A model generated the notes under the pieces. It did no database searches. It was not told where the DNA came from and saw only the letters and a program-made list of their open reading frames with translations. This document shows, piece after piece, positions 1 to 5,631 of a stretch of 7,876 nt of DNA. The DNA lies in the NCBI GenBank assembly GCA_025454095.1, contig JALOPC010000058.1, positions 1 through 7,876 on the forward strand. The letters are read 5' to 3'. This DNA comes from Syntrophales bacterium. Its GTDB lineage: Bacteria; Desulfobacterota; Syntrophia; Syntrophales; UBA2192. Numbering within the stretch: the first letter of the stretch is position 1; the number at the start of each line of letters is the position of its first letter. The translations under genes and the position numbers were made by a program.

Positions 1-294
1 CCCGGCCTGTGCCGCGGGTCCCGCGGCCTTCTTCCCCTCCGCCTTTTTCTTGAAGTACAGCACCAGGGAGTCGCTCTTGATGACGCGATCGCCCTGGGTA
101 GCGACGACGTTGCCGGAAAACTCGACCAGGTCCTTCTCCCGGTAGGCGTCGAGCCGGTCGGAGACGATCTCGATCGGTTTGTTGCCTCCTTCCTTGAGCC
201 ACTGCGGCCGGTTGTCCTGCCCCTGCAGGGTCTGCGGGATCGAGAAAGCGCCCAGAACAAAAATCACGAGGATCGGGAGAATGGTTCGTTTCAC
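1..294 (-). CDS. lptA: LptA/OstA-family periplasmic LPS transport protein (3' end beyond the left window edge)
   Basis: LptA carries lipopolysaccharide across the periplasm as part of the Lpt bridge between the inner-membrane LptBFGC complex and the outer-membrane LptDE. Only the first 98 codons are in the window. Residues 1 to about 25 look like a Sec signal peptide: KR, then a hydrophobic core (ILPILVIFVLGAF), then a small/polar stretch. From residue 40 the start of the OstA fold follows, with the family pattern IEIVSDRLDAYREKDLVEFSGN and then VVATQGDRVIKSDSLVLYF. The start is taken as GTG at 294; an AGGG (plus-strand 303-306) lies 8 nt upstream, and the nearby ATG at 316-314 meets a stop after two codons. 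The lptC stop is 27 bp upstream, so the two are almost certainly co-transcribed. A lysine/alanine-rich stretch begins at residue 82 and runs off the edge; many LptA proteins lack such an insert. Identity rests on the motif and on the lptC neighbour. Confidence 0.87.
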   Translation of the reverse strand, partial: MKRTILPILVIFVLGAFSIPQTLQGQDNRPQWLKEGGNKPIEIVSDRLDAYREKDLVEFSGNVVATQGDRVIKSDSLVLYFKKKAEGKKAAGPAAQAG

Positions 295-321
295 GTTGTC
301 TGCCCTATGCGTTCATGCCCG

Positions 322-909
322 TCATCGGACCCGCGCCTTTACGGGACCGGAGAGAGAGACGTGCTCGGACTTCAGCAGCAGGGTCATGCCCCTGCCCTGC
401 ACGTCGAACCGGGGGTTGGTCAGCGTGACGGCATCCGGAGTGTGGATCTTCTTCTCGCCGTCGCTGTAAAAAAGACGATGGGTCGTCAGCCGGTCGCCCC
501 GGTTGGAGAGGATCACCACGTTGCCTTCGATCTCGACGTTCTTCAGGTCCGTTCGGAGCAGCCCCCGGTCGGCCGACAGTTCGTAGGTCTTGCCGTCCGG
601 GAGAATGAGCTTCATGCGGACTCGGTCAAAACGGGCCTGGTTCTCCTTTTTCAAAAACGTCGCCGAGTCTGCATTGATCTCGAGACGGTTTCCGGAGTCT
701 CCCACCTCCGTGTAGTGCACATCCTTGATATAGAGATCGACCTGATCGTCGATCACCTTCAGTCCCGGTTTTTGCTCTTCCTTCGACGAACCGCCCCAAT
801 AGGTGCCGGCGGCAATCAGGGCCGCAGTGAGAACGGCGGCCGCGACAAGCCCGAATTTTCCTGCCGGCCTCCCTGCGCAATTCCGAAAAAATTCAAGCAA
901 TTTAGCCAT
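322..909 (-). CDS. lptC: LPS export ABC transporter periplasmic protein LptC
   Basis: LptC is the bitopic inner-membrane component that receives LPS from the LptBFG transporter and passes it to LptA. The 195-residue product fits the family length. A basic N-terminus (residues 1-18) precedes one membrane helix at about 19-38, then a periplasmic beta-jellyroll domain from about 50. Family-like segments are LYIKDVHYTEVGDSGNRLEI (59-78), a DSATF strand start (81-85), DLKNVEIEGNVVI (121-133) and the repeated hydrophobic/polar strand pattern up to about 190. ATG at 909 is the first possible start, because an in-frame TGA lies one codon before it. No convincing Shine-Dalgarno sequence precedes it, so translation may rely on coupling or a weak site. 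It follows kdsC by 62 bp and precedes lptA by 27 bp, the usual Kdo-to-Lpt order. Low sequence conservation is normal for LptC, so the identification leans on architecture plus neighbours. Confidence 0.88.
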   Translation of the reverse strand: MAKLLEFFRNCAGRPAGKFGLVAAAVLTAALIAAGTYWGGSSKEEQKPGLKVIDDQVDLYIKDVHYTEVGDSGNRLEINADSATFLKKENQARFDRVRMKLILPDGKTYELSADRGLLRTDLKNVEIEGNVVILSNRGDRLTTHRLFYSDGEKKIHTPDAVTLTNPRFDVQGRGMTLLLKSEHVSLSGPVKARVR

Positions 910-940
910 GTTTCAATCGCAGGGCTGAACCATACCACCC

Positions 941-960
941 GGCTTTCTGGATGTAAAGCC
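941..960 (-). other. Small hairpin in the kdsC-lptC gap
   Basis: A perfect 6-bp inverted repeat (GGCTTT at 941-946, AAAGCC at 955-960) surrounds an 8-nt loop, inside the 62-bp space between the kdsC stop and the lptC start. No U-tract follows it in the direction of transcription, so it is not a standard intrinsic terminator. It could stabilise or process the transcript, or be chance. No Shine-Dalgarno sequence is visible between it and lptC. Confidence 0.25.
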
Positions 961-971
961 TAAAAGGGGCG

Positions 972-1517
972 TTAGGCCCGGTAGCGCTCCATCAGGCCTT
1001 CCCACTTCCCCTGCACCTTGAGGATGATCTCGCAAACCTCCCTGACGGCCCCGCGGCCCCCCGGGTTCTTCGTCACCAGGTCCACGGCCTTGAGAACGTC
1101 CTCGTGGGCGTCGCTCACGGTCACGGAGAACCCCGCGCGGCGCAGGACGGGAAGATCGACGATGTCGTCCCCCATGTAAGCCACGTGGCCGGGGCTGAGT
1201 CCCGTCGAGTTCAGGATCTCCTGCAAAACGGCCAGCTTGTCCAGCGCGCCCTGGTAGACCCTCTCCACACCGAGCTCGCGCGCCCGATGCTCCACGACAC
1301 GGGACTTGCGCCCCGTGAGGAACATCACCTCGACTCCGGCCCTCCGGATCATCTTGAGCCCGTGTCCGTCGCGGACATTGAAGCACTTGGTCTCCTGCCC
1401 GTCATCGCTGATGACGATGCGGCCGTCGGTGAGGACCCCGTCCACATCGAGGATGAGCACTTTCACCTTCCCGATCTTGTCGGCCAGAGCCGATCCCAGC
1501 TTTGCCTCGAGGTCCAT
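972..1517 (-). CDS. kdsC: 3-deoxy-D-manno-octulosonate 8-phosphate phosphatase (KdsC, HAD family)
   Basis: KdsC is a cytoplasmic, Mg-dependent HAD phosphatase that releases phosphate from Kdo-8-phosphate to give Kdo for LPS inner core. The 181-residue length is typical of this cap-less (C0) tetrameric class. HAD motif I is LILDVDGVLTDG with nucleophile D24 and acid/base D26. Motif II is MFLTGR with T68, motif III lysine is probably K94 (ALDKL), and motif IV is YMGDDIVDLP (D117, D118, D121). The C-terminal NPGGRGAVREVCEIIL segment matches the family tail that reaches the neighbouring active site. The ATG at 1517 shares its A with the kdsA stop (TAATG), and AGGGG lies about 5 nt upstream inside the kdsA end, so translation is probably coupled to kdsA. 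The frame stays open upstream to about 2006, but that stretch is the shadow of kdsA and lacks HAD sequence. Confidence 0.95.
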   Translation of the reverse strand: MDLEAKLGSALADKIGKVKVLILDVDGVLTDGRIVISDDGQETKCFNVRDGHGLKMIRRAGVEVMFLTGRKSRVVEHRARELGVERVYQGALDKLAVLQEILNSTGLSPGHVAYMGDDIVDLPVLRRAGFSVTVSDAHEDVLKAVDLVTKNPGGRGAVREVCEIILKVQGKWEGLMERYRA

Positions 1518-2353
1518 TACCGCCCCTTTTTCATGTCGTTCTTCACCAGCCCGTCGATCCCCTTGAGCGTCGCGAGAAGGCCCCGCAGGGAGTCCAGCGC
1601 AAGCGAGTTCGGGCCGTCGCACCGGGCCCGGTCCGGGTCCGGATGAACCTCCAGGAACAGAGCATCCACGCCGACTGCCGCGGCCGCACGGGCCAGGAAA
1701 ACGGCCATGGCGCGGTCCCCGCCCGACGCCTCCCCTGCTCCGCCGGGCAGCTGCACGCTGTGGGTTGCGTCGAAGACGACGGGGTAGCCCATCTTGCGCA
1801 GGATCGGGATCGACCGCATGTCGGAGACGAGATTGTTGTAGCCGAAACTCGCGCCCCGTTCCGTGATCAGGATGTTGCGGTTGCCGGCCGCTTCGACCTT
1901 TTGCACGACGTTGGCCACGTCCCAGGGTGCGAGGAATTGCCCTTTCTTGATGTTGACGACCTTCGCGTGGCGGGCCAGTTCCACGACGAAATCCGTCTGG
2001 CGGCACAGAAACGCCGGGATCTGGGCCACATCGAGGACCTCCGAGGCTCTTTCGATCTCCTCGAACCGATGGACATCCGACAGGACGGGGACAGAGAAGT
2101 CTTCGCGGATCGCCTTCAGGATCTTCAGCCCGCGGTCGAGTCCCGGACCCCGGAAGGAGCGCAGGTTGGACCGGTTGGCCTTGTCGTAGGAGGATTTGAA
2201 AATGAAGGGAATCCCCAGCTCCGCCGTCATCGCCTTGAGGCTTGCGGCCACCTTGCGGGTGAGCTTCTCTCCTTCGATGACGCAGGGCCCGGCAATGAGC
2301 ACGAAGGGCTCCCCGCCGCCCACCCTTATGCTTCCTATGTTGATCTTGCGCAT
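1517..2353 (-). CDS. kdsA: 3-deoxy-8-phosphooctulonate synthase (Kdo-8-phosphate synthase), metal-type active site
   Basis: KdsA condenses phosphoenolpyruvate with arabinose-5-phosphate to form Kdo-8-phosphate in the cytoplasm, the first committed step of Kdo synthesis. The 278-residue protein is a full-length DAHP-synthase-superfamily TIM barrel. Visible signatures are LIAGPCVIE (19-27), FKSSYDKANRS (52-62, substrate-binding), QIPAFLCRQTD (111-121), NIKKGQFLAPWD (134-145), TERGASFGYNNL (164-175) and DATHSVQLPGG (195-205). C24, H198, E235 and D246 occupy the positions of the four metal ligands of the Aquifex aeolicus enzyme (C11, H185, E222, D233), with identical spacing. This indicates a class II metal-dependent enzyme rather than the E. 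coli-like form with Asn at the cysteine position. An AAAGGA site (plus strand 2360-2365) sits 6 nt before the ATG. The gene overlaps kdsC by one base. Upstream is the 97-bp gap after the TPR gene, so its own promoter could lie there or beyond. Confidence 0.97.
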   Translation of the reverse strand: MRKINIGSIRVGGGEPFVLIAGPCVIEGEKLTRKVAASLKAMTAELGIPFIFKSSYDKANRSNLRSFRGPGLDRGLKILKAIREDFSVPVLSDVHRFEEIERASEVLDVAQIPAFLCRQTDFVVELARHAKVVNIKKGQFLAPWDVANVVQKVEAAGNRNILITERGASFGYNNLVSDMRSIPILRKMGYPVVFDATHSVQLPGGAGEASGGDRAMAVFLARAAAAVGVDALFLEVHPDPDRARCDGPNSLALDSLRGLLATLKGIDGLVKNDMKKGR

Positions 2354-2387
2354 GACAAGTCCTTTGCCTGTATTTCCGTCCCCGTAA

Positions 2388-2409
2388 GGGTTCAGGGTCC
2401 AGGGAAGGG
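2388..2409 (+). repeat. GGG-heptamer tract with G-quadruplex potential (plus strand)
   Basis: Four GGG runs at 2388-2390, 2395-2397, 2402-2404 and 2407-2409 are separated by loops TTCA, TCCA and AA. The first three are spaced exactly 7 bp, giving a degenerate GGGTNCA heptamer. The pattern fits the simple G3-N1-7 quadruplex rule on the plus strand, the non-transcribed (coding-opposite) strand here; in mRNA it appears as C-runs. Confidence 0.6.
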
Positions 2410-2437
2410 AGAAGATTCTCTTGATGACCCTGTGCCC
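2388..2437 (-). other. Stem-loop built from GGG/CCC heptamer tracts between the TPR gene and kdsA
   Basis: The 97-bp gap between the TPR gene and kdsA contains a long inverted repeat. CAGGGTC at 2393-2399 pairs perfectly with GACCCTG at 2426-2432. GGG 2388-2390 pairs with CCC 2435-2437 across a 2x2 internal loop, giving about 10 bp of GC-rich stem. The 26-nt apical region holds a smaller hairpin (GAGA 2409-2412, TCTC 2417-2420). In the transcript the stem is followed only by UUA, not a real U-tract, so it is at best a weak intrinsic terminator or an attenuator before kdsA. The arms also belong to the G-tract elements described separately. Confidence 0.5.
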
Positions 2438-2451
2438 GATACCCTGTACCC
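2428..2451 (-). repeat. GGG-heptamer tract with G-quadruplex potential (minus strand, in the transcript)
   Basis: On the minus strand four GGG runs recur every 7 bp exactly (plus-strand CCC at 2449-2451, 2442-2444, 2435-2437, 2428-2430) with loops TACA, TATC and CACA. The first G is the last base of the TPR gene's TAG stop codon. As this is the transcribed sense, an RNA quadruplex could form just after the stop codon, competing with the hairpin that pairs this tract with its inverted partner at 2388-2409. Confidence 0.6.
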
Positions 2452-4463
2452 TAGTCTTTGTGTTTGTCCTCGAGCATCTTGATCCTCAACTGCGGAACCC
2501 GTTCCGCGGCGCGGGATTCGGGGTTGATTTGATAGGCGGCCTTATACGCCTCGAGGGCCTCCTTGTACATCATTTTTTTCTCGTACGCCTCGCCCAACCC
2601 GAGCCAGGCGCCCTCGTCCTCCTTGTCGTACCGCACGGCCAGCTTGAAGTTCTCGATCGCCTTGTCGGTCTGTCCCTTGACGCTGTGGATGTAGCCCATG
2701 TTGGCGTAGGCAAGCCCGCGCTTGGGGTCGGCGGTTGCCAGCTGGCGGTACGTCTTCAGCGCCGCGTCATACTGCTTCGCCTTCATCTGCTGTGCGCCCG
2801 CGCGCTCGAGGGCCTCCGTGGAAGCTTTGCCCGATTTTCCCCCCTTCTCGACGGCCTTCGCCGCATCCTTGGTCCGCCCCTGTTTCTCGTAGATGGCGGC
2901 AAGATTGAGATGGACGTTCGGGTCGGTGGACCCCAGCTGAAGGGCTTTCTTGTAGTTTTCCTCCGCCTCCCGGTACTGCTTCAGTTCCCCGTGGGCAAAC
3001 CCGAGGTCCGCGTAGACCCTGGGATTCTTCGGGGCCGTCTTCTTCACGCGATTCAAGGCGTCAACGGCTTCCCGGTATCGCTTGCCTCGAAAATAATGCT
3101 CCGAAATCCGGGCCGCCGCATCGGTGTCGTCGGGTTTGAGCTGCAGCACCTTCTCGTACTCCGCGAGAGCCTCCTTGTGGCGCTTGGCCTTGTCGTAGGC
3201 GACCCCGAGGTTGTAATGGAGGATGGGATCTTTGGGCTGCAGGGTCAGGGCCTTTTTGTAATTTTCGATCTCCTCCTTCACCTGGCCCTTTTTCCCGTGG
3301 GCCTGAGCGAGCGTTGCATAGGCATTGGGGTCCTTCGTGTTCTTCCTGGCCAGCGTGGAGTAGAGCTTTGCCGCGTCCTGCTCCTTGCCGGCCTTCCGGT
3401 AGGCATCGGCAAGGGCCTGGGCAACCCTCTGGTCGGTGGGCATCCGCTTGTGCGCGGCCTCGTACTCCTTGATGGCCGGCGCGAGTTTTCCCGTCTTCTC
3501 GTAGGCCCCGCCCAGGCTGAAGCGGACCATGGGGTCGTCGGGCTTGAGTCTCAGCGAGGTCTCGAAGTGCTTGACGGCCTCGCCCCACTTGCCCATCTTC
3601 CCGTAGAGGAACCCCGCGATGGCGTGCGCGCCCGCGTCCTTGGGGTTGAGCTCCGTGATCCGCCTCGTCAGCGGCAGGGCCTTGCCATAATCCTTCTTCT
3701 CGACGTAACAGCGCGAAAGCCCCGACAGGGCCGTCATGTCGTCGGACTTGCGGGCAAGGACCGCGCGGTACTGGGCAATGGCCAGATCGACCTTCCCGGC
3801 CTCGAGGTACTGCTCGGCCAGCGTCTTCCGGAGGGCCGTGTCGTCCGGGTTCATGCCAAGGGCCTTCTCGAGGGCCTGCGCCTGCCACTTCGCGTTGGCG
3901 GGATTCCTGGCGAAGCGAAGCCAGTCCTGCGGCGTCAGCTCGATGCGGACCGGCACGGCTCCGATCTCCAGCTCGCCGTAGCGGATCCGGATGCCGGAGG
4001 GCGGGAGGGGTTTCCCGCGCAGGGCCTCCCGTACGGAAGCGGCCATGGCCCCGTCCACCAGTTCGACGGCCTTGAGCAGGACCTTGAGATCGTTTGCCCC
4101 CCCCAGGCCGTCCACGTCGACGGTGACGTTCTTTTCGAAGAGGGAATCGGTGGAGACCTTCTTGATGATGAACTCGTCGCGGTAGGTTACGGAAAGGGCG
4201 CTGCCGGCCTCGATGCGCTCGTCGCTGCCGTTGCGCTCGATCACGAGGTAATGGAACGCGGGCGTCTTCCCGAGCAGGTTGACCCGCACGAACCCCTTGA
4301 TCCCCTTGAGGGAGAAAATCTCGCCGTAGAAGGCGACCAGAAGGCCGACCCCGACGATGACCAGGACGCCGATCAGAGCCGCCGCAACGAGGATCATCGG
4401 GCGACCCGTTTTTTCCCTGCGCTGCCGGTGTTCCCTCCGCTCGTCCTTCTTGTAATAGTCCAT
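2451..4463 (-). CDS. Single-pass membrane protein with about 13 tetratricopeptide repeats, function unknown
   Basis: I do not recognise this as a named protein. The 670-residue product starts with a strongly charged, mostly basic cytoplasmic tail (1-22), followed by one membrane helix at about 23-46 (MILVAAALIGVLVIVGVGLL). Residues about 47-190 form a non-repeat domain with beta-like alternation. From about 207 to 650 there are about 13 TPR units of 34 residues, many ending in LxPxD or NPxD turns (for example LNPKD, LKPDD, LQPKD, INPES). One unit near 530-555 is degenerate. Basic residues before the helix predict the N-terminus inside and the repeats in the periplasm, unlike LapB/YciM, whose TPRs face the cytoplasm. 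The likely role is a protein-protein scaffold in the envelope; its partner is unknown. The ATG at 4463 lies 42 bp after xerD with a weak AGG site. There is no signal-peptidase or lipobox motif. Confidence 0.88.
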   Translation of the reverse strand: MDYYKKDERREHRQRREKTGRPMILVAAALIGVLVIVGVGLLVAFYGEIFSLKGIKGFVRVNLLGKTPAFHYLVIERNGSDERIEAGSALSVTYRDEFIIKKVSTDSLFEKNVTVDVDGLGGANDLKVLLKAVELVDGAMAASVREALRGKPLPPSGIRIRYGELEIGAVPVRIELTPQDWLRFARNPANAKWQAQALEKALGMNPDDTALRKTLAEQYLEAGKVDLAIAQYRAVLARKSDDMTALSGLSRCYVEKKDYGKALPLTRRITELNPKDAGAHAIAGFLYGKMGKWGEAVKHFETSLRLKPDDPMVRFSLGGAYEKTGKLAPAIKEYEAAHKRMPTDQRVAQALADAYRKAGKEQDAAKLYSTLARKNTKDPNAYATLAQAHGKKGQVKEEIENYKKALTLQPKDPILHYNLGVAYDKAKRHKEALAEYEKVLQLKPDDTDAAARISEHYFRGKRYREAVDALNRVKKTAPKNPRVYADLGFAHGELKQYREAEENYKKALQLGSTDPNVHLNLAAIYEKQGRTKDAAKAVEKGGKSGKASTEALERAGAQQMKAKQYDAALKTYRQLATADPKRGLAYANMGYIHSVKGQTDKAIENFKLAVRYDKEDEGAWLGLGEAYEKKMMYKEALEAYKAAYQINPESRAAERVPQLRIKMLEDKHKD

Positions 4464-4505
4464 GGATGCCTGTTTACCCTTTTGACGTCGTTCCTCGAGC
4501 CGGAT

Positions 4506-5414
4506 TCATCCCCTGGGGTGATACTTCTTGTGAATTTCCTTCAGCCTCTCCCGGGTCACGTGGGTGTAGATCTGTGTCGTCGAGATGTCCGTGTGGCCCA
4601 GCATGATCTGGACCGACCGAAGATCGGCCCCCCCTTCGAGCAGGTGCGTCGCAAAGGAATGCCGGAAGGTGTGCGGGTGAACCTTCCGCTCGAGCCCCGC
4701 CATTTTCGCATATTTCTTGATCAGTTTCCATAGCCCCTGTCGGGTAAACCGTTCGCCGGAGCGGTTCAGGAAGAGCGCGTTCGAGGCCTTTTTCTTCAGG
4801 AAGACGGGCCTCGCCTGCTCGATGTAGCGTCCCAGCCACCCCAGGGCCGATTGCCCGACGGGCACGATCCGCTCCTTGCGCCCTTTTCCGACGGTGACGA
4901 GAAACCCCATCTGCCGGTTCACGCGGTTCAGGGTGAGCGTCGCCAGCTCCGAGACCCGGATTCCCGTGGCGTAGAGGAGTTCCAGCATCGCCCGGTCCCG
5001 GACCCCCGCCGGCGTCGCTTCCGCGGGCTGGCCGAGAAGGGTTTCCATCTCCTCGCGGCTCAGCGTCCCGGGGAGCCGCATCCAGGTCCGGGCCGTCTCG
5101 ACCCGGGCCAGGGGGTTCTCCTCCACGCGTGCCTCGCGGAGAAGGTACTTGTAGAAGCCCCGGATCGCCGCGAGCTTCCGGTTCACGGATGCCGAGGAAA
5201 GGCCCTGGCCGCGAAGCTCCCCGAGAAATGCCGTCACGTGCTCCGGGTTCACGGCAAGCGACGACGCCGCGCCGGACGCCTCGGCGTACTCGAGGAACTG
5301 TCCGATGTCGCGGCTGTACGCGTCGAGGGTGTTGAGCGAGGCCCCTCTTTCGACGGCAAGAAAATGGAGGTACTCCTCGACGAACGTCGAATCGTCCCGA
5401 ACGGCTGCAGGCAT
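4506..5414 (-). CDS. xerD: Site-specific tyrosine recombinase XerD/XerC family
   Basis: The product is a 302-residue tyrosine recombinase of the size and form of XerC/XerD, which resolve chromosome dimers at dif during division with FtsK. The N-terminal SAM-like DNA-binding domain spans about 8-95 (FVEEYLHFLAVERGAS, then NRKLAAIRGFYKYL). The catalytic domain follows with all six expected residues: R153 (TGIRVSEL), K177 (GKGRKER), H248 and R251 (HPHTFRHSF), H274 (LGHTDISTT) and nucleophile Y283 (QIYTHV). Spacing matches E. coli XerD (R148, K172, H244, R247, H270, Y279) within 4-5 residues. The short C-terminus after Y283 and the absence of phage neighbours argue for a housekeeping Xer rather than an integrase. 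XerC and XerD cannot be told apart with certainty by eye; D is preferred from the HTFRHSFATHLL and LGHTDISTTQIYTHV segments. GGGGAG (plus strand 5420-5425) is 5 nt before the ATG. Confidence 0.9.
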   Translation of the reverse strand: MPAAVRDDSTFVEEYLHFLAVERGASLNTLDAYSRDIGQFLEYAEASGAASSLAVNPEHVTAFLGELRGQGLSSASVNRKLAAIRGFYKYLLREARVEENPLARVETARTWMRLPGTLSREEMETLLGQPAEATPAGVRDRAMLELLYATGIRVSELATLTLNRVNRQMGFLVTVGKGRKERIVPVGQSALGWLGRYIEQARPVFLKKKASNALFLNRSGERFTRQGLWKLIKKYAKMAGLERKVHPHTFRHSFATHLLEGGADLRSVQIMLGHTDISTTQIYTHVTRERLKEIHKKYHPRG

Positions 5415-5463
5415 CCCTGCTCCCCTGACCCGCAGCGGCCTCCGCAGCCGCCGCTCTGCAGTC

Positions 5464-5481
5464 CGTCTTATCGCAAAGACG
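5464..5481. other. Small perfect hairpin upstream of xerD
   Basis: CGTCTT at 5464-5469 and AAGACG at 5476-5481 form a perfect 6-bp stem with a 6-nt loop (ATCGCA). It lies about 50 bp upstream of the xerD start in the 217-bp gap after the GT2 gene. On the plus strand a T6 run follows at 5498-5503, but 16 nt away, and no plus-strand gene needs a terminator. Its loop overlaps the candidate -10 element listed for xerD. Function unknown. Confidence 0.3.
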
Positions 5482-5493
5482 AAAGGCAGGCAA
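5467..5493 (-). promoter_or_regulatory. Weak candidate sigma-70-type promoter for xerD
   Basis: On the minus strand TTGCCT (plus 5488-5493) and GATAAG (plus 5467-5472) each match 4 of 6 consensus bases. The spacer is short at 15 bp, and TGC directly before GATAAG resembles an extended -10. The site would start transcription about 45 bp before xerD, in the largest gap of the window. This is a guess from weak matches. Confidence 0.18.
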
Positions 5494-5516
5494 CGGCTTT
5501 TTTGCCTCCTCCGTGG

Positions 5517-5528
5517 CCGACGCGTCGG
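5517..5528. repeat. 12-bp perfect palindrome in the GT2-xerD gap
   Basis: The sequence CCGACGCGTCGG is its own reverse complement and is followed by ATTTTCTC on the plus strand. A dyad of this kind could bind a dimeric regulator, but as an RNA hairpin it has only a 4-bp stem with a CGCG loop. It lies about 100 bp upstream of the xerD start. Chance is a real alternative. Confidence 0.25.
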
Positions 5529-5603
5529 ATTTTCTCTGTGGAGACCCTGATCGGGGTACCGGACAAGGCGGGAAAGTGTTTCAGGTGGTTATCGAAGGCA
5601 CGG

Positions 5604-5623
5604 ATGCCGTTTGCGGCCGGCAT
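5604..5623 (-). other. 3' hairpin just after the GT2 stop codon
   Basis: ATGCCG at 5604-5609 and CGGCAT at 5618-5623 form a 6-bp stem with an 8-nt loop, beginning 8 nt beyond the GT2 stop. No U-tract follows in the minus direction, so it is not a classical intrinsic terminator. It may mark the 3' end of the glycosyltransferase transcript or protect it. Confidence is low because short inverted repeats are common in GC-rich DNA. Confidence 0.28.
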
Positions 5624-5631
5624 GCCCCTCT

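Noticed and set aside
972..2006. Extension of kdsC to a 344-residue protein
   Set aside because: The added N-terminal part lies opposite no free DNA but over kdsA in another frame, is arginine/glycine/proline-rich, and is not HAD-like. The ATG at 1517 with its binding site gives a normal KdsC length.
2421..4733. A 770-codon open frame on the plus strand opposite the TPR gene
   Set aside because: It is in exact codon register with the minus-strand TPR gene and the end of xerD, so it would stop only where those genes use TTA, CTA or TCA codons, which are rare in this GC-rich DNA. The product is low-complexity, rich in leucine, valine and glycine, and shows no known motif.
4506..5414. Phage integrase or integron recombinase instead of Xer
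   Set aside because: Length, lack of an extra N-terminal arm-binding domain, residue spacing and absence of phage genes or att-like repeats all favour a housekeeping Xer recombinase.
5461..5507. Possible riboswitch (cyclic-di-GMP-like) upstream of xerD, suggested by CGCAAAG and GGCAAAA strings
   Set aside because: The surrounding bases do not supply the paired stems or the conserved core order of that family on either strand, so only a simple hairpin is reported.
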